The notes beneath the pieces were generated by a model. It was not told where the DNA came from. It worked only from the letters and a program-made list of their open reading frames with translations, and did no database searches. A stretch of 64,000 nucleotides of DNA, taken from Gracilaria gracilis. Lineage: Eukaryota; Rhodophyta; Florideophyceae; Gracilariales; Gracilariaceae. Shown here in pieces: positions 41,936-53,182 of this stretch. Position 1 is the first letter of the stretch. The number at the start of each line of letters is the position of its first letter. Location of the stretch: NCBI GenBank assembly GCA_030374805.1, contig JARGSG010000012.1, positions 124,001 through 188,000 on the forward strand, read 5' to 3'. Both the position numbers and the translations under genes were made by a program.

Positions 41936-42852
41936 GGTCGTGCATTCACAAATGGGAGACATCGACCAACAGTCATTGTAAACGGGAACGCGCCTCAGCA
42001 GCCTTCCTTCCAATTTCCAAGTTCAGGCTCGCTACCACTGATTGGTCTTGCGACGCAGATTGACGCGTTCCATTTCTCCGTTACTTTTCGTAACAGGAAC
42101 CCAATTCGAGCAGCTCCTCAGCAGAGCGTTGGAAGTTCTCTTGATCACTCTTCACTCTCTTCCTCATTCAACAAGTCCCACTGCCCACCCAAACGCCAGT
42201 TTGTAGCTCCCGACAGCCCTCGCCCTCCAACTCGCACGATTTCTAGTAATGTAGCGTTCCTCCAAACGATCTGGGCGCAGAAGATTGGGGGCAGAACTAG
42301 CGTACGCTCTGGCAATGCGTGACCGTTAAGCCCGACCACGGCGCCAAACGCTGCATGGGCACATCTATCTATCTATGTGCTTAATAAGTCCAACACGAGG
42401 ATCACTGTACGCCCTCAATTCCACCCATTAGATTTGAGAATGATGTCTCTCTCTCGCTTTATATATGAAACGCGTACGTCGATTCATCGTACGAGTGGTT
42501 TGCTAGGGTCTTTAACAAAACTTTGCCGAAGACTGTTAACACCTCTACATCTCAGCCACCTAATGTCCTTCAGTAGCTCTCTTGGACTTCTTGGGCTACG
42601 ACAAATAAGCTTAGATCCCTTAGGGTGTTTTCGACCGCAGGCATTTCGCTACCGACGCCTATCGCCTTCTTCCTCCTATTAATATCTTCACTCAACCTCC
42701 AGAGACCGTTGGCAGAGGAATACACCGCAACAAGGCGTTCTGCATCTACCATTTTGGCCACCCAATAAACCAACGGCAGTGTCCCTTCTCTTCTCTTTTT
42801 AATTGTGGACAACAGTTGCAGTAAAGCTTCAAATGAAGCTTTCGTTCCTGCC

Positions 42853-42930
42853 ACCGATCTACTCTTTCGTGATCGGAGCGAAATGAGCACACAGACGCAT
42901 CTCCAACGGAGGCCAGGAATGGACTGCGAA
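42853..42930. repeat. Dispersed repeat, copy 2
   Basis: Inverted relative to 28371-28445, sharing the blocks described there. Confidence 0.5.
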
Positions 42931-43254
42931 GCGTCTTTTCCACCCAACCCTCACATCATCGGCAAGTTCAGAATGGTTGAGTACATTCCTAGTGCCTTCG
43001 ACACTGTGAAGCTCTTTGTGCTCTGTGTTAATACACGTTGTATTGACGAACGACAAGATCAGTGCATACAACTATGCTCCATCCCTTATATGTCATACTG
43101 AAAGACTCGTTTACATCCATGATCTCCGTTACTGTTCGCTAGCGAGCATAACTCTTGAGTTTGTTTCAGTAGCATATTGTTCATAAACTTAGTCAATGCA
43201 GAGTGATACATATCCTAAGATGTTGCTCGTGACGCTCACGGTGAACAAGCCCCC

Positions 43255-44346
43255 TTACAGACGTTTGGAAGCCCACGAAACCATATCCTCCATCACCATA
43301 CCTCTCTTCTCAGCCAGTAGGTCATGAACGCCTCCATCATATAAACGAACAGTCTTGTCACTGCTTCCAATACGGTCATGAAAATCAATGGTACCCTTTG
43401 CGTTCGTCACCCGATCCCTTCTAGAGTGCGCGACAAAGACAGGAACTTTAAATCGTTCTGCCTCGCTCATAATCTTTTCACAACTTTTGAGCACTTCATA
43501 TCCAACTCGAGCTCGTACAGGACTACGTACAACCAATGGATCATCGCGAACGTCGTAACCGTCGTCTTCCGTCTGCCTCACACGCCGCCGCCTTCGATCA
43601 AACTTGAGCCGTTGTACCGGCAGCAACGGCGCAAGAGTTCCCAGCAACGGTGCAAATAGTTTCAAAATCGGTTTCGGGTAGACGCGAACGGCGGGCGCCG
43701 TGAGCATGACTCCTCTAAACGTGCCACACGGAGCATCTCGGGCTAGGTGAATTGCGACGGCACCGCCCAAAGAATGGGCCAAGATAAAGCTGGGAAGCGA
43801 GGAAAGTCGTCTCGGCAGTCGTTCTTTTGCGTGTTGAATGGTATGGCGTGCGTCATCCACATAATGCTGCATGGACGAAGTGTATGCTCTGTAGCCATCA
43901 GACCGTCCATGACCATGAAAATCATGCGCAATCACCACATAGCCCGAGTCGACCCAAGCTCTCGCCACGCGCGTGTACTTGTTCGAGTGATCATTCAAGC
44001 CATGTATGATGTAAACAATGCCACGTTCTCGGTTACGACGCGGGAAGAGACGACTCCAGAATGAACGCCTCTGTTGTGGAGGTCTCCACGTCTGTACGAA
44101 GATTCGCTGCCCGCGCGAATTGAGCACGTAGTACGCACTGTGATCAGCCCATTCGTCCACGCGCCAGCCAACGGTTGCATGACGCGCGTGCGAGCGGGGC
44201 TGCGGAAGCGGGCATGCCAAAACGCCGGGCGGAGGCGACGGTCGCGTGGCCACTGAAGGCGGCAACAACGGCTGGGTGAAGGACGGCGAGCGGCCAGAGG
44301 GAACACGGTGTCCCGTGGGAAACAACCAGCTAAGCGCCGCTTCCAT
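43255..44346 (-). CDS. Monoacylglycerol lipase-like alpha/beta hydrolase
   Basis: 363 residues from ATG 44346; the open frame extends 84 codons upstream but has no ATG there. Serine hydrolase of the MGL/Hydrolase_4 (S33-like) group: oxyanion strand YIIHGLNDHS, DFHGHGRSDG, nucleophile elbow LAHSLGG, acid in VFVAHSRRDRVT and His in YDGGVHDLL. The plant relatives include monoacylglycerol lipases and caffeoylshikimate esterases; glycerolipid or lysophospholipid hydrolysis is the safest expectation. The leader of about 75 residues is Pro/Arg-rich and could target an organelle. A CCAAT box lies upstream at about 44595. Confidence 0.85.
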   Translation of the reverse strand: MEAALSWLFPTGHRVPSGRSPSFTQPLLPPSVATRPSPPPGVLACPLPQPRSHARHATVGWRVDEWADHSAYYVLNSRGQRIFVQTWRPPQQRRSFWSRLFPRRNRERGIVYIIHGLNDHSNKYTRVARAWVDSGYVVIAHDFHGHGRSDGYRAYTSSMQHYVDDARHTIQHAKERLPRRLSSLPSFILAHSLGGAVAIHLARDAPCGTFRGVMLTAPAVRVYPKPILKLFAPLLGTLAPLLPVQRLKFDRRRRRVRQTEDDGYDVRDDPLVVRSPVRARVGYEVLKSCEKIMSEAERFKVPVFVAHSRRDRVTNAKGTIDFHDRIGSSDKTVRLYDGGVHDLLAEKRGMVMEDMVSWASKRL

Positions 44347-44944
44347 GGCAAGACTTCGACTGCGGCGCCGCGCGTTTAGGCGGACTGAGATGAAGGCGGG
44401 GCGCGGGGGCGGGGATTTGAGCTCCCAAACAAAAGGTTGTGCTGGCTGACGGGCGTCGAGCAGGTTCGAGAATCGAGATGCGTGTTTGCGGGTCGGAAAC
44501 TCGGGCTGTGGTCTGGGAGGTGTTCTGTTCGGTATGTTGCGGTCGGAATGCGGCGAGCTGGGCGGCGGACTGCTATTCTGCGTGCCGCCCGGGGCCAATG
44601 GAAACTCACGATCTCAAGTGATGATACCGCCTTGCATTCTGACATATCTATACCCTAAATCCACATTTACAAAATCATTCGCCAAGAATTCTGTCATACC
44701 CTTTTATTTGCAGTGTTTTGGTCGGTTTTGGTAACGTTACCGTTGTACAGGTGCTTTCTGGTGCGCAGGGAGCTCCGGCTCCTGAAAGTCTTAAGTTTTT
44801 GGCTTCTCCAAGAGAATGAAAGGATCTGTGAGATATCCCCTGTCCTCTCTGATTGCGAGGCGGTCAGACCATAATAAACAAGAGGGCCGCTCCATAAGGC
44901 CACCTCTTCCTCCCCTGACAGTATAAAGCGATACCAAGCTATGA

Positions 44945-46010
44945 TATATCTTCTTCTTTTTCTTCTTCAATGCGGTCCACTACCACTTATTTCAAGGCAG
45001 TTGGAGAACTATACTATCTACATTATAGCCCTTTCTCCTAGAAAAGAAGCCCAATAACTTGGAGGGTCATTGCTTAATCATTTCAATCATTTTCTTCTCA
45101 TTTCTTTACGTTGCACCACGCAGCACCCTCGCAGGCAGCTCGTTTCTTCGTTACAAGTTGGTTAGTGGATAGCGAAATAGAACATGGTCGACGTTCTTCT
45201 TCACCCCCATACCCCTATCGCATCGGTTACGTTTTCCCTCAATTTAGATGACCACACGGTGCAGTGAAGAAATATGTCCGGTCGAGACCTGGGCAAGAAG
45301 AATGTCGGCTTTTCGAGACTGTCGACCATCGCCAATCAATTCCGGATATCTTTGCGCCATGCTTTTGCTGTGCGTCTTCAATTTGAGTAAAGACTTCACA
45401 TCTGCATATTCTACTGACACTAACACTTGCAGTTGGAGAGTAATCTTCTTCTTCTTAATTGTAGACAACAATACCTTCTTCTTCTTTATTATGGCCTGTC
45501 GCCCCTGATTCCGAGACGGCAGGAGAGTTACCCTACAGGTAATCCTCTCTCTTAAAAAAGGCCAAAAACTTCAGCGGCCATTGTCTTATCATCTCTACTA
45601 GCCACAAATCTTTCCTGTCTTGAACGGGTGGCAACTCATTGCGACCCGTCGCGTTGGTCAAAGGACATCGAAACAACTCGTGCTCCACGTCCTTCTTCAT
45701 CGCAGTGCCACAGTCGCACAATACCTTATTGCTCTCTCTCTCTCTCATTTATAGGCACATGTAGCTTAATTACAACTAAATGTAGTGCGTTTCTGATTAA
45801 AGAAGCGCTCTCTCACTAGGAAGGCCAGCATTTTCTCAGGCCATTTTCGGATGATATCAGCAACAACAAGATTCCGGCGTTCACGAAGCGATGGTAGACA
45901 AAGACGTCTACTGAGCGTTCTTTTATACCTTATTGCGATACTGTAGTAGAGCTTCAAACGAAGCTACCTCTTTTTAAGAAAGCCAAGACTTCTGAGGGTC
46001 GTGTCTAACA
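44945..46010 (-). mobile_element. Cluster of LINE ORF2 3'-end fragments
   Basis: At least four overlapping or abutting minus-oriented fragments. 45244-45340 encodes ADILLAQVSTGHISSLHR, the segment before the zinc knuckle. 45533-45748 encodes the C-x-C ... H-x4-C knuckle (CDCGTAMKKDVEHELFRCPL) and the terminal RQWPLKFLAFFKRED. 45766-45957 encodes a second tail (RKWPEKMLAFLVRERF). Further tails are recognisable near 45040-45085 and 45965-46010. Each is followed on its 3' side by a TTC/GAA or GA-type simple repeat. No reverse transcriptase core remains. These look like serial 5'-truncated insertions. Confidence 0.7.
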
Positions 46011-47357
46011 AGGGACTTAATCGACGCTTTTGTGGCTGGCGGTATTCCAGCCATGACGCCCGTCTTGAAAGATTATTCAAGACACAGAAGAATCTTTTGG
46101 CCTGAGTTTCCCGGACTATGATAGATGTATGCGAGTGGTAGAACTCTGTATTGCATACCATCTAGAAACGATGGGACGTGCATGATTGTTCTTTCGACTC
46201 AACGTTTGTTGATTCCTGGGATTTGTAGGGACTGTAGCTCCACTCGCCCCAGAATGTTGGTCTATCAGCGGCAGTCCATTCGTTTAAGGTCTAATCACAA
46301 AGGTTCTTCCAAAAGACTCCAAGAGTGTGGCGGAGATAGAAGGCTTGCGAACTTATCAGGTACGAGTGGAAACTCCATGCAAAGTAGTAAGAGAGGGGGC
46401 AAACTTTAGAGCGAGAGAGAAGGAGAAAGTAGCATACGATAACCTTGACTCACAACTCGAGTGGAAACGAAGGACCATATAATTCCGACGGAGCGACCTC
46501 AATGGATCCATGTCTGAGGATTGCCTTCGGGTATTCGTGTAACCGAGTTACACAAGACAAGTTAAACTTTGGAACTGTTCAAAGCAACGAAGCGCTAACT
46601 GTTCCTTCGTGGGAGAATTGCTATAGCCTCCCAAAATCTTGAGTATTTGCTAGGGTCTTGTCTGCGAAATGATAACAGCGATGTGGGACAAAAGGCTTGG
46701 CATTTGCCCTACAGCACAAAAGTTTAACCGGACCACTAAAATAACATGCTCTCAACGAGAGACTTACAAGAAGGCTGGGACTGGGTAGATACTGGGACAG
46801 ATGCCTTCATTATCAACGAAACCAGGCGATTTTCCTGAGATGATTCTAGTATACTGCAGAGTACAACGAGAAAGTGAAAACGCCGCGCATCTATATAGCG
46901 CATCATAGCGGAATTCGAATCAATCGATGGCATGCCTCGATCAAGAGGTCTCTATATGTCTTCTTCTCTTGTTTTCTTCGCTGTCTCCAAACACTGTAGA
47001 AATGGAAATCGAACCTTAATAGTGCGTCAGGCGTTTCCCTATTTCATCAAAAGGTTGTGGGGTAGAAGTATTTCTGTTTCACCTTGATCCTATAGCATTG
47101 GCTCGAAACTAATTGTAAACGCGGAGTAAGCTGATGGACTGACCCAATGCTACATTGACCTTCCACAAGAACGTATTGATGCGAAACACGTGTTAATCTT
47201 CTCCGCAGCGAATCAGAGAAGGAACAAAGACGGGGGGAAGAAGGCTTGTCGCCTTCATGGATATAGTCATTCATCCAATCTCTGATATGCGTTGCTAAAT
47301 TACAGAAATATGACTCAGCTTTAAAACGACAGTGCTCCCTTCCATGAACAAAACCGC
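46011..47357. other. No supported gene
   Basis: A 112-codon minus frame (47047-47385) is the only longer one; it lacks recognisable motifs. Purine-rich and AT-rich stretches otherwise. Confidence 0.4.
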
Positions 47358-47366
47358 TATATAAAA
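47358..47366 (+). promoter_or_regulatory. TATA box of the Cys-rich protein gene
   Basis: TATATAAAA, 108-116 bp before ATG 47474. Confidence 0.65.
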
Positions 47367-47473
47367 CCCAACATGATGTCGACACAAGTCGAGAGAGGGA
47401 GAATGTTTGCTCCTAATTGTCAACCACAACACCCAGTATCTTCTCTACAAGACCTCCAAACAGGGTAAGAAGA

Positions 47474-48475
47474 ATGGTATTTATGTTTATCTTCGCATTT
47501 CTGATCGTGGAACTTTCTCTTGCTCTGTCTTTTCCAGTTGAAGACAACGTCAAGCCTCAGGTGGTGCGCCCGGAAATCTCCAAAATTCTGAACAATGGAA
47601 GAAGTGATGATATGAACCTCTCTTCGGTATCCCAAACTCCTCAGAAACCGTCTGAAGGAAAAACTCACATTGTGAAAAAGTATTTATCCTCACGTTCTTT
47701 TAGAGACATCTCGCAAAAGGGTACGGATGATGTCAGTACTGAGCAAGTATCTTCGTATGAAGCAAAAGGAGCTGGAAATGACACAGATTTCAGAATCTCC
47801 ATGTTTGATCTAAATGGCAGTGAACGTCCGCTATCCAACCTTTACACCCCCAGTATATACAATTTCGACCGCTGCACCAACTTACTTCAGTGCTATTCCT
47901 ACCGATGTGTTGAAAAGAGAAACGGGTTCGAGCTCCCATGTGATCTGGGCTACTGCTACTGCAAGTCACAAAATCCAGCTTGTCAATCAGACATCAACTG
48001 CCTGTCTGGTGAATTCTGTGCCCAGATTGAAGGTTCGACAAGCATTTGCGTCTCAAAAGCGCTGTCAAATGGCATTCAGCTGACAATGGACCGGTGCTCA
48101 GATATCAGAGATTGTAAACCTCCAAGAAAGTGTGTTTCAACCACAACTGGAAACCGATGTTTCGCCCATCAGCCTTGTATTGGCGACTTGCAGTGCGTCC
48201 CCGGGGAAAGCTGTCCAACTTTACACGGCTCTGCGGCATACTGTACATCAAATGCTTATCTGAATGGGCCTGGATTAAGCGGAGAGCATTGTTTCTATAA
48301 CACAGATTGCAAGAATCCCAGACTCTGTGCTACATTTGCTCTAGAGCCGTGTGAAGGTCGTGAGCAATGCTTTTGCTTCAACCCGTTTCGTGAGCTCGCG
48401 GAGTGTTCTAACGATGATGACTGTACTTACGGAGAATCTTGTCGGCGTGGGGCATGCACCTCAGATTCTGTGTAG
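47474..48475 (+). CDS. Secreted Cys-rich repeat protein (Dickkopf-like)
   Basis: 333 residues from ATG 47474; the frame extends 19 codons upstream without an ATG. A signal peptide or anchor (MVFMFIFAFLIVELSLALSF) is followed by a polar, Ser/Lys-rich stretch of about 130 residues and then four or five repeats of a Cys pattern, C-x4-DC-x5-C-x(6-12)-C (CQSDINCLSGEFC; CSDIRDCKPPRKC; CFYNTDCKNPRLC; CSNDDDCTYGESC). This resembles the N-terminal Cys-rich module of Dickkopf and related small disulfide domains. It is extracellular by inference; the ligand is unknown. No intron. Confidence 0.75.
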   Translation: MVFMFIFAFLIVELSLALSFPVEDNVKPQVVRPEISKILNNGRSDDMNLSSVSQTPQKPSEGKTHIVKKYLSSRSFRDISQKGTDDVSTEQVSSYEAKGAGNDTDFRISMFDLNGSERPLSNLYTPSIYNFDRCTNLLQCYSYRCVEKRNGFELPCDLGYCYCKSQNPACQSDINCLSGEFCAQIEGSTSICVSKALSNGIQLTMDRCSDIRDCKPPRKCVSTTTGNRCFAHQPCIGDLQCVPGESCPTLHGSAAYCTSNAYLNGPGLSGEHCFYNTDCKNPRLCATFALEPCEGREQCFCFNPFRELAECSNDDDCTYGESCRRGACTSDSV

Positions 48476-48615
48476 TCCTATGCAGCCCAGATAAGCGCAT
48501 TATAGCTCTATGGCTATCGAGTTTGTCATCGTTCTATCAGCAGTAACTGCCAAGCGGTAACGATGGTAGTATTCATTAATTGGTCGGAACCGATTACAGA
48601 ATCCTGCTTTGATTG

Positions 48616-48766
48616 AAAGAAGGAAGGAATGAATGAGTGAATGAATGAGTGGGTAAAAGAGTGAATATGTGAATGAATGAAAAAAAAAATGCGTGAATGA
48701 GTCAATGAGAGAATGAATGAATGAATGAATTATTGAATCATTGATTGATTGAGTGAATAAATGACT
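48616..48766. repeat. Degenerate ATGA/GAAT microsatellite
   Basis: Continuous imperfect tetranucleotide repeat (GAATGAATGAGTGAATGAATG ... TTGATTGATTGAGTGAATAA). Confidence 0.9.
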
Positions 48767-49127
48767 CCCTGGGACTCCCAGGCTGGGAGAGTCCTTCCGC
48801 AGCGCGAATGTTGTATATTGTTATCGCAGCCAAATAGAACTTTGGAGTAATATCCCAGAACGGAAGACTGAATTCCTTCGGGAGCCACAATGTTTGATGA
48901 AGGTGTTCTTAAGTGTTTACTAATCGTTCAAGTTTTTATTGGCATTCCTCCATATTGTTCCCGACCCAAAGCAGAATCCGCCCATTTGCATCGTCGCGAA
49001 CCCATACTGGGAGAATTGATGAAACTCTCCAGCTTCGCATACTTGGACAGTTTCAGTCGATCACATCTCTCTCGCTCTCTTTGTGGACTTTAATTCTTCT
49101 ATTACTAGAATTAGAGGAACACTTTGT

Positions 49128-49499
49128 CTATACAAAGTTTTCTTTCCTTAAGAAGGATAAAAACTTCTGTGGCCATTGTCTAATCAATTTTCTAACCGAC
49201 TTTTGACTTCGTTCGGCCTTACTTGGCAGCTCTCCTCTTCTAGAAGAGGTTGTAAGAGGGCAGCGCAAGACTACATGTTCTACATCTCTTTTTGGTTTTG
49301 TTGCGCATTTACAGCGACACACTTTGTTCCCAACAAACGTAGCAACTGGATGAAGCTCAAAAACATGCCCTGCATGGAACTGAGCAAGAGTTACTTCCGC
49401 TCTTCGTATCCCACCACTATCTTTCAAAAACTCGGGAATGTATGGTAGAATAGGAGTCGACCTCTTCCGGCTTGGCAGCATTGCTTTGACGTCAAGCAT
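49128..49499 (-). mobile_element. LINE ORF2 C-terminal fragment
   Basis: 123 residues with the pattern seen at the end of non-LTR retrotransposon ORF2: AEVTLAQFHAGHV, the zinc knuckle CRCKCATKPKRDVEHVVLRC, and the terminal RQWPQKFLSFLRKENFV. No reverse transcriptase upstream, so a 5'-truncated insertion. Confidence 0.75.
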
Positions 49500-49689
49500 G
49501 TCGACATGTATGTCAGCCTGCTGATCACATCTTTCACAACGCTATCATTCTGCCGCTTAGGTGCATGAAAGCGTTTTCTGTTTGCTAATTTGACTTTGGC
49601 TTTGAGTCCATGTGAGAAGGGCGCAAAGAACCTTCTATAAGAAGTACCCAGCGCCTCTTAACACAGGAAGGATTCTGATTGAAGATAAG

Positions 49690-49830
49690 TCTTTTTCTTC
49701 TTTGTTACGGTCTGATTCCGCTGATTCCGAGGCCATGGTAGGACAATGCTAGAGATACTTCGCTCTCCTTAAGAAAGGTATAACTGTGAAGGCCATTGCT
49801 TAGTCATTTCTACCAAAAGCTTGTGAGTTC
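49690..49830 (-). mobile_element. LINE 3' tail
   Basis: TTCTTCTTTGTTACGGTCTG and the AAGAAAGG ... AAGGCCATTGCTTAGTCA segment match the tails at 45480-45600. Confidence 0.55.
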
Positions 49831-50180
49831 TTTCTTCGAAGGTAGGCACACCTGTGGGTTTCAATCGATTGAGAGATTGCTAAACGGGATTGCTCCAAGA
49901 GTGGGGGGTCTCTATTGGGTTTTGGGGTTGTACCCAATACCCAAACGGCACTGATTGTGAGGAAGACGTCACTAGCCGTATCAAAGCTGTACAAATCCAT
50001 AGGTGTTATAAGACCATGAAAGCAGGTTGACCAATATCATTTCTATTCTTCATCATCTTTCTCGTTCTCTCTCGTTTGTCTCAGTAATCTGGTCGCCGCA
50101 AAAGGCAACACGCTCCTAATTTATGTTTTTTCTCCAACACACTTAATGTCTTCCGCATTCTATTTGCATTGTCAGCGGAG

Positions 50181-50552
50181 ATGAAGGGAATATTTCAGTC
50201 CCAACTGAATCTTGCCTTCGAGTTTAGTGTTGGAAAATACGCAATCGACTTGACACCCATCAATGGTTTGTGGGTGGGACACATTCGGCTCTGTTCACTG
50301 TGCTTCAATATTAGCCGTTGCAAACCATTGTATTTTGACCTTCAGTCCCCTTATGAAGCTTGCAGGGATGCAAACAAAATCAGGACAGATCTCATCGCCA
50401 GAACGAAGGTTTTATTGAATGCATTGAAGTTAACAGATTTGAGAGAGAGGCGCCGGAACACACCTTATGATACAATTGAGGCGTCACTCTCCGTCATGGC
50501 CGCATGGACAGAGAAAAGGTTGGACTCAATGAACCGGTTTGGAAGAAAGTAA
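50181..50552 (+). CDS. Hypothetical protein
   Basis: 123 residues from ATG 50181 (the frame opens 12 bases earlier with TTG). Composition is protein-like, with a central Cys cluster (LCSLCFNISRC) and a charged helical C-terminal half (TDLRERRRNTPYDTIEASLS). No signal peptide, no membrane segment, no known family. It ends 77 bp from the convergent LPMO gene. It could be a real small gene or a 3' exon of a spliced one. Confidence 0.3.
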   Translation: MKGIFQSQLNLAFEFSVGKYAIDLTPINGLWVGHIRLCSLCFNISRCKPLYFDLQSPYEACRDANKIRTDLIARTKVLLNALKLTDLRERRRNTPYDTIEASLSVMAAWTEKRLDSMNRFGRK

Positions 50553-50628
50553 AGTTTCCTACGTTTAACGTGTGTAAATTATGTAGATGCAATCAGCCAT
50601 GAGGACCACAAAGCACACTCCACATGAC

Positions 50629-51939
50629 CTACTTTTTGAACAACAATGTTACTTGTGTCAATTCATCGTTAGCTTCGGCTCCCAGTGTCACTTCACGGTT
50701 TACCGTCTTGTTATCCCAGTAGAACGGTATCTCATTCGTGTCACGGTAAAGAAAGTAGGGAGCAGAATGTCCAGTATATACAAGTTCATGATCCACATAA
50801 AAGTTAACCTTTCTAACCCATTTGTTCACGACAGCCTCTATGCCGATGCGGTCATACATGCTGATATCAATCGTACTGCCGTTTCGAAGCTGGCGGTTCT
50901 GAGCCTTGTCTGACCAAAGCAGCAGTTGCTTGAAAACACCTTTCCCGAACTCTGGCGCTCGAGGGGCTGTTCTTCCTGCTGTGAGCTCCATCTTATTGTA
51001 CATTACGCGTGGAGCAGACCTAGCGCCACTGACGGGTTCTACAGTGATGTCCGCACACTGATAGTATTCTTCTGCAAAGAATTCAGGACCCTCACAGGGT
51101 TCCTTGTTTCGCGTTACGCCACCCTTGGCGTGGCTCTGCCCAGGACAGGTTCCCCAGTTCGGTCGGTCAGGTCCATCAAAGTAATCCAACACCCCAGGTG
51201 GATTACAATCGTTGGCGGTAGCCCAATACCACTGCAGCACACAATGCTCGCAGTAGAAATCATTCGGTATCTGGAAAAGAGCATACTCTGGAGGATAGTA
51301 ATCATATCCAGCCGTGAAGTCGTGTGAGCATGGTAGGTACCAACGACCGGGATAGTTACGATCAATGGGCCCACATTTCATGGACGTTCCCGAATCACAT
51401 TCTGCATTGGCCGCTCGGTTGAGCTGCACACACCCGCCCGAAAGGAAGCATTTCCTAGAAATGTCTCCATTCGGACATTTCGCAGCGTCACATACATGAA
51501 CTTCCATAAAGCCATTGTGATGAGCGGTGATGACGGTTCCAATTCCAATGGTGCCCCCCTGTCGATAACGCGCAACTATGGTTGCATTGTAGTAGTACTT
51601 GCCGCCTTTAGTATGGTCCTGCGGGCGCCACACGGCGTCGCCGCAAACGCCAGCACGCCACGCAAACTTGGGATCGTACGGGTCGTATGGGGACCAGCCT
51701 CTGACGCCGGCAGTGATCTTCTGAGACTCTTTTGCACTGAGCTTCGGACTGGACTTTACGCCGGATGGGAAATGGGCAAAGTAATCGCGAGGGGCGTCTG
51801 GGTCAATGGTGGTTGGAAAGTACTCCGACTTGAGAAGTGCGCCCCGTTGACGGGGCGTTTCCAGAGCGCCATGTGCGTGGGCGCTCGATGATATGAGGGA
51901 CAGAAGCGTGAGCACAACAGCGATTCGACGGAGAAACAT
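50629..51939 (-). CDS. Lytic polysaccharide monooxygenase, AA15-like
   Basis: 436 residues from ATG 51939. The signal peptide ends SSSAHA so that the mature chain begins HGALETPRQRG: an N-terminal His at residue 23 as required for the copper histidine brace. The second brace His lies in ITAHHNGFMEVHVC (140-141), and the aromatic axial position fits VLQWYWATAND (about 238). Many paired cysteines. This pattern is that of AA10/AA15 chitin/cellulose-oxidising enzymes, closest to AA15. The last 130 residues form an extra beta-rich domain (FKQLLLWSDKAQ ... REVTLGAE) that I do not recognise and which may bind wall polymers. Secreted; likely acts on cell-wall polysaccharide or on attackers' walls. 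Confidence 0.88.
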   Translation of the reverse strand: MFLRRIAVVLTLLSLISSSAHAHGALETPRQRGALLKSEYFPTTIDPDAPRDYFAHFPSGVKSSPKLSAKESQKITAGVRGWSPYDPYDPKFAWRAGVCGDAVWRPQDHTKGGKYYYNATIVARYRQGGTIGIGTVITAHHNGFMEVHVCDAAKCPNGDISRKCFLSGGCVQLNRAANAECDSGTSMKCGPIDRNYPGRWYLPCSHDFTAGYDYYPPEYALFQIPNDFYCEHCVLQWYWATANDCNPPGVLDYFDGPDRPNWGTCPGQSHAKGGVTRNKEPCEGPEFFAEEYYQCADITVEPVSGARSAPRVMYNKMELTAGRTAPRAPEFGKGVFKQLLLWSDKAQNRQLRNGSTIDISMYDRIGIEAVVNKWVRKVNFYVDHELVYTGHSAPYFLYRDTNEIPFYWDNKTVNREVTLGAEANDELTQVTLLFKK

Positions 51940-53182
51940 GGCGCTGCGGCCGATGTTTGAACGAAGATGTGACGGTGGAAGGCGGGAGAAGGTAGTTGAA
52001 GAGAGAGCTCACACGTTCTGGTATTGAACTTATCGTCGGAGCGTCTGGGCGCAAAAGGTGGGCACAGAGTGGTAGGATGGTGTGGAAGAGGCTATTTAGC
52101 TGATAAGGATGCGGTAAGTTCTGGCGACGGCGAGCGTTAGAGCTGGAGTGTGGGCGGTTCAAAACGGGGAAGCAGGATACGTAGAGCTCGATGAGAGAAG
52201 GACGGCGTGTATGAGGAATGGACAGGACGGCAGACAGCATGAGGCGTGAGTGGTATGTGTGAAAAAGTTGCCATTGAAAGGCAACGGCTGCGGGTTCACG
52301 TGGCGTGCGGAAGCGCGGCGGAGAATTGTGGGCGCTGCGTCGCGCGGTACGGCTTCACCTTCATTGGTATGATAAATGGGAGTCGAAGCATTTTGACAGA
52401 GAGAGCAAAATTACACATCGATCCGCAGTGGATATACCGAAAGGCTCCGGGAATGAAAACTTGGATAGCTTCAACGCTTGGGTGCGCTGCGCTGTGCGGG
52501 GCGTCGCTGTAATGGGGGAGAGTTGTACGACGACGATACACGCGCAGGTGAGCGCCGGTGGCGCGGGTGGGAAGCGTGGCCATCGGCAGCGAGCTGCACG
52601 CGGCGTGCGGCGTGCGGCGATCTATTTTGAGGTGGGGAGCCAGCTGCATCGTTCACCAGCGCCGAAACAGGCGTGTGTATGAAGTGGCAGTGGTCGCGGT
52701 GGCACGGCGCGCAACGTGATAACGTGTGCGCACGTTGCGTAGCCCTAGAGATAACTTTAGCTTGGGCCACGTCGCGCGCCGGCGCGCGAGCGATGCGGCA
52801 GCACGCAAATGTGCTGCTTCGAGCACGCCGCTGTGGCTGCGACACGCTTCGCTGCCGACGTTGAAGTCGGTAAGCCTTACTTCGAAGGTACAATCTACTG
52901 TAAGACTGTATGTAAAAACTTAAAAAATATTTTCATTTTCAAACATTTCAGAGCAACTTTCGAAAAAACTAAACCCTCGGTCGAGATATATACCTCGTTC
53001 GTTTGTTCGCTCGTTCGTTCGTTGGTTCGACCAAGATGATCCTTGCGCTCAAGCGCTTCGGTATCTACCTTCGTAGATACCTCTGACGACGGCCAACGCA
53101 CAGGCGTTTCGTTCAAACATACACCCATATCTATTCTTCATCCCAACCAATTCGTTGCCTACTCTCTTGCCGACTTGACCCA
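51940..53182. other. No supported gene
   Basis: Frames here overlap on both strands and lack features. A GTTCGTTTGTTCGCTCGTTC simple repeat is at about 52998-53025, and a CCAAT box at about 53148 precedes the DnaJ zinc-finger gene. Confidence 0.45.

Larger units (their letters stand above)
41280..43254. other. No gene; retroelement scraps
   Basis: No intact gene. A 182-codon frame (41774-42322) includes a LINE tail at its start and otherwise lacks features. The repeat at 42853-42930 and a tract with TTTTTAATTGTGGACAACA near 42797 also resemble pieces seen at 28371 and 45465. Confidence 0.5.

Noticed and set aside
41774-42322. 182-codon plus-strand frame as a host gene
   Set aside because: Its first part is a LINE tail; the remainder is Ser/Arg-rich with no family, and the start is not preceded by any promoter signal.
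47047-47385. 112-codon minus-strand frame
   Set aside because: No ATG-supported homologue or domain, and it overlaps the TATA box of the Cys-rich protein gene.
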